Made by a program: the position numbers and the translations under genes. Below the pieces are notes generated by a model. That model saw only the letters and a program-made list of their open reading frames with translations, was not told the origin of the DNA and ran no database searches. From Bacteroidota bacterium (lineage in GTDB: Bacteria > Bacteroidota > Bacteroidia > J057 > JAJTIE01), in the NCBI GenBank assembly GCA_021300195.1, contig JAJTIE010000023.1, forward strand, positions 1 to 43,866: a stretch of DNA of 43,866 bases. The letters are read 5' to 3'. Below, piece by piece: positions 41,881-43,866 of this stretch; position 1 is the stretch's first letter; every line of letters begins with the position of its first letter.

Positions 41881-43146
41881 ATGTGGGAACAGGACGCACA
41901 CATTTGGCACCCCTTCAGCTACCGCACAGATGCACCCGTGCAGCGGGTAGTGCGGGGCGAGGGAGCCTATCTGGTTACCGAAAGCGGCCAGCGCATCTTC
42001 GACGCCATCAGCAGCTGGTGGGTAACGCTGCATGGGCACGCGCATCCGCAGCTGTCGGCGGCTGTGGCGCGGCAGGTACACCAGCTGGAGCAGGTTATTT
42101 TTGCCGGCTTCAGCCACCCGCCGGCGGTGGAGCTGGTGGGGGGCCTGCGCGAGGTGCTGGATGCACATTTTGCCCACTTTTTCTTTTCGGACAATGGCAG
42201 CACGGCCATAGAGGTAGCCCTGAAGATGCTGCTGCAGCTGCACCACAACCGGGGAGAGTCCCGGCAGGTGTTTCTGGCCTTCGAGTCGGCCTACCATGGC
42301 GATACCTTCGGGGCGATGAGTGTGAGCAGCCGGGGCATTTTTACGCGGCCCTTCGACCGGCAGTTGTTCGAGGTAGCCTTCTTGCCCGACCCGGACACAA
42401 CCCCCACCGGGGCGCTGCTGGAGGCACTGGAAGCTGCCTGTAGCCGCCACTTTGTGGCCGGGCTCATTGTGGAACCGCTCATACTGGGGGCGGGGGGGAT
42501 GAAGATGTATGCGGCCGACAAGCTGGAGGCCCTGGTGCGGGCCGCACAGGCGCGGGGGGTACCGGTCATCTTCGACGAGGTGTTTGTGGGCTTTGGCCGT
42601 ACAGGGCGCCTGTTTGCGCACGAGCATATACAGGCCCGGCCCGACATACTGTGCCTAAGCAAGGGGCTGACGGGCGGCTACCTGCCCATGGGCCTCACCG
42701 TGTGCACCGAGGAGATACGCGCCGCATTCCGGGGCGAGAAGGTGCGGGCCTTCCTGCATGGCCACAGCTTTACGGGCAGCCCCCTGGCCTGTGCGGCGGC
42801 CGTGGAGAGCCTGCGCCTGCTGCGCACGCCCGACTGCCAGGCGCGTATTGCGCAGCTATGCCACTGGCAGGCCGAGGGCAAGGCCCGGATGGCACAGCTG
42901 GCAGGCGTACAGAATGTGCGCCAAACGGGCACCGTGCTCGCACTGACCCTACCCGCCACCGGGGCCGATGCCACCTACCTGAGCAGCCTGGGCCCCCGCA
43001 TCTACGACTACTGCCTGGCCCAGGGGGTGCTGATCCGCCCCATGGGGCCAGTGGTGTACCTGGTGCCGCCCTACGTGGCTACCCGGGCCGACCTGGAGCT
43101 GGCCTGGCAGGTGATGGAGGGGGCCATCGCACAGGCACTCGGCTAG
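41881..43146 (+). CDS. bioA: Adenosylmethionine-8-amino-7-oxononanoate aminotransferase
   Basis: PLP enzyme of biotin synthesis that converts KAPA to DAPA using SAM as amino donor. 421 residues, class III aminotransferase: WEQDAHIWHPFSYRTDAP at the start (BioA-typical WHP), SDNGSTAIEVALKM, AYHGDTFGAMSVS, IFDEVFVGFGRTG (Asp232) and LSKGLTGGYLPMG with the PLP Lys261. ATG 41881 fits the family start and has a TACCTTTG box 4 nt before it. No other bio genes are visible. A perfect 13-bp tandem repeat starts with the stop codon. Confidence 0.93.
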   Translation: MWEQDAHIWHPFSYRTDAPVQRVVRGEGAYLVTESGQRIFDAISSWWVTLHGHAHPQLSAAVARQVHQLEQVIFAGFSHPPAVELVGGLREVLDAHFAHFFFSDNGSTAIEVALKMLLQLHHNRGESRQVFLAFESAYHGDTFGAMSVSSRGIFTRPFDRQLFEVAFLPDPDTTPTGALLEALEAACSRHFVAGLIVEPLILGAGGMKMYAADKLEALVRAAQARGVPVIFDEVFVGFGRTGRLFAHEHIQARPDILCLSKGLTGGYLPMGLTVCTEEIRAAFRGEKVRAFLHGHSFTGSPLACAAAVESLRLLRTPDCQARIAQLCHWQAEGKARMAQLAGVQNVRQTGTVLALTLPATGADATYLSSLGPRIYDYCLAQGVLIRPMGPVVYLVPPYVATRADLELAWQVMEGAIAQALG

Positions 43147-43169
43147 CAGTTGCCTGTAGCAGTTGCCTG
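43144..43169. repeat. 13-bp tandem duplication at the bioA stop codon
   Basis: TAGCAGTTGCCTG occurs twice in direct succession (43144-43156 and 43157-43169); the first copy begins with the bioA TAG stop codon. Looks like a replication-slippage product in the short gap before the convergent gene. Confidence 0.8.
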
Positions 43170-43214
43170 CTGCCTTGGGTGGGGCTTCGCCCTGTCAGGG
43201 TATCAAGCGTACCC

Positions 43215-43866
43215 CTAGCGCACCAGCATCAGCGTACGGATCAGCTCGCGCGTGCCGCCCTGGCAGTCGGGCACCTGGATGTGCACCACGTAGGTACCCT
43301 CGGGCGCATCGGTATTGCCGTCCGTACCGCGCCAGGGCTGGCTGCCCGTGTACACCAGCTGGCCCCAGCGGTTGAAGACCCGCAGGCGGTAGGCGCCATC
43401 CAGGTAGCTGGCGGGCGGGTAGGTGTCGTGCAGGCCATCCGCATTGGGGCTGAAGGCGGTGCCCCAGCGGTGTACGGCCGAGGCCTCGGGGTCGATGACC
43501 TCTACCTGGGCGGTGGCGCTGCGCCCGCATCGGTCGCTGATCTGGAGGGTGAGGGTGCCGCCCTGGCCGCTTGGGGGTAGAAACACAGGCTCCTCGCTCA
43601 GCAGGCTGCCGTCTTCGTCCGTCCAGCGGTAGGCCAGGCCGGGGGCTTCGGGGGCCTGTAGGGGGCGGCCCTGCTGGATGCAGCGGTCGTATAGAGGCGG
43701 CAGGTTGAGGCTCAGGGTGGTGGGGTCTGCCTGCTGGGTGATGACAACTGAGTCGCGGTAATAGTTGCCGCAGCTGTCGATGGCCGTCAGGCGGTAGCTG
43801 CCGGGTTGGGTGAGGGCAATCTGCCGGGTGGTGGCAATCACCTGGCTAAAGTCGGGGTTTCGGGTC
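43215..43866 (-). CDS. C-terminal part of a type IX-secreted protein (CHU_C/gliding-motility-type sorting domain)
   Basis: The frame runs in from the right edge (no start in the window). The readable 217 residues contain an Ig-like/PKD-like segment (LTQPGSYRLTAIDSCGNYYRDSVVI), another with paired cysteines (LQISDRCGRSATAQVEVIDPEA), and the C-terminal sorting domain AFSPNADGLHDTYPP, then YRLRVFNRWGQLVYTG, PWRGT and GTYVVHIQ. This domain directs surface proteins through the type IX secretion system (type B). The protein is likely large and cell-surface or secreted; its function lies in the missing N-terminal part. Convergent with bioA. Confidence 0.9.
   Translation of the reverse strand, partial: TRNPDFSQVIATTRQIALTQPGSYRLTAIDSCGNYYRDSVVITQQADPTTLSLNLPPLYDRCIQQGRPLQAPEAPGLAYRWTDEDGSLLSEEPVFLPPSGQGGTLTLQISDRCGRSATAQVEVIDPEASAVHRWGTAFSPNADGLHDTYPPASYLDGAYRLRVFNRWGQLVYTGSQPWRGTDGNTDAPEGTYVVHIQVPDCQGGTRELIRTLMLVR

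Noticed and set aside
42651-43580. 309-codon plus-strand frame overlapping the bioA end and the sorting-domain gene
   Set aside because: Starts inside bioA in another frame and continues antisense to the CHU_C domain; composition is Pro/Gly/Arg-rich with no motif.

Overview
The window is chromosomal DNA from a GC-rich member of the Bacteroidota. The lineage call rests on several things read directly: a PorT-type barrel next to ubiE, a C-terminal type IX secretion sorting domain at the right edge, a RicT/PSP1 protein with Cys clusters, SusC-era style M16 zinc proteases, a long (633 aa) PurF, and start regions that carry the Bacteroidota -7 promoter box TAnnTTTG. The genes are mostly housekeeping; there is no prophage, insertion sequence, CRISPR array or secondary-metabolite cluster.

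Layout. 1-4.7 kb: tail of a TerC-like membrane protein, a LOG-family nucleotidase, HtpG, a YceI protein with a DCC-family protein behind it, and a small membrane protein. 4.8-9.5 kb: ricT and dapF on the minus strand, facing rodA and a dihydroorotase-like gene on the plus strand. 9.5-17.6 kb (minus): a giant AsmA-like protein, an orphan lipoprotein, ubiX, two NTF2-like lipoproteins, tRNA-Leu(CAA), hscB and a DsbA-like lipoprotein, the last divergent from an HxlR regulator. 18-28 kb (minus): tonB, two tandem M16 peptidases, mtaB and metX. 28-33 kb: recA and purF (plus) around an outer-membrane-protein/EamA pair. 33-41.9 kb (minus): SRPBCC protein, porT, ubiE, thioesterase, a coiled-coil protein, lptG-like, lipid kinase, LtaS-like sulfatase and a PorE-like OmpA protein. 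41.9 kb to end: bioA and a truncated type IX-secreted protein.

Four things deserve a second look. (1) Seven genes (dapF, the dihydroorotase-like gene, metX, purF, the thioesterase, the LtaS-like sulfatase and bioA) have an exact TAnnTTTG box ending only 3-5 nt before the start codon, which predicts leaderless or nearly leaderless mRNAs; a second group has the box about 22-29 nt upstream. (2) Between the two M16 genes lies a chimeric scar: a decayed copy of the mtaB 3' end is fused at CCAGG to a copy of the tonB 5' end, in exactly the order a tandem-duplication junction would have. (3) An LtaS-like phosphoglycerol-transferase homologue is fused by an ATGA overlap to a diacylglycerol-kinase-family gene and followed by an LptG-family gene, a layout recalling the lipoteichoic-acid diacylglycerol recycling of Gram-positives, but in a Gram-negative. 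(4) The dihydroorotase-like protein has lost most of its metal ligands.

Metabolically the window contributes to peptidoglycan and lysine (dapF, rodA), pyrimidines or their regulation (dihydroorotase-like), purines (purF), methionine (metX), biotin (bioA), menaquinone (ubiE, perhaps ubiX), Fe-S assembly (hscB), tRNA modification (mtaB) and DNA repair (recA). All functional calls come from reading motifs by eye; none was checked by database search.
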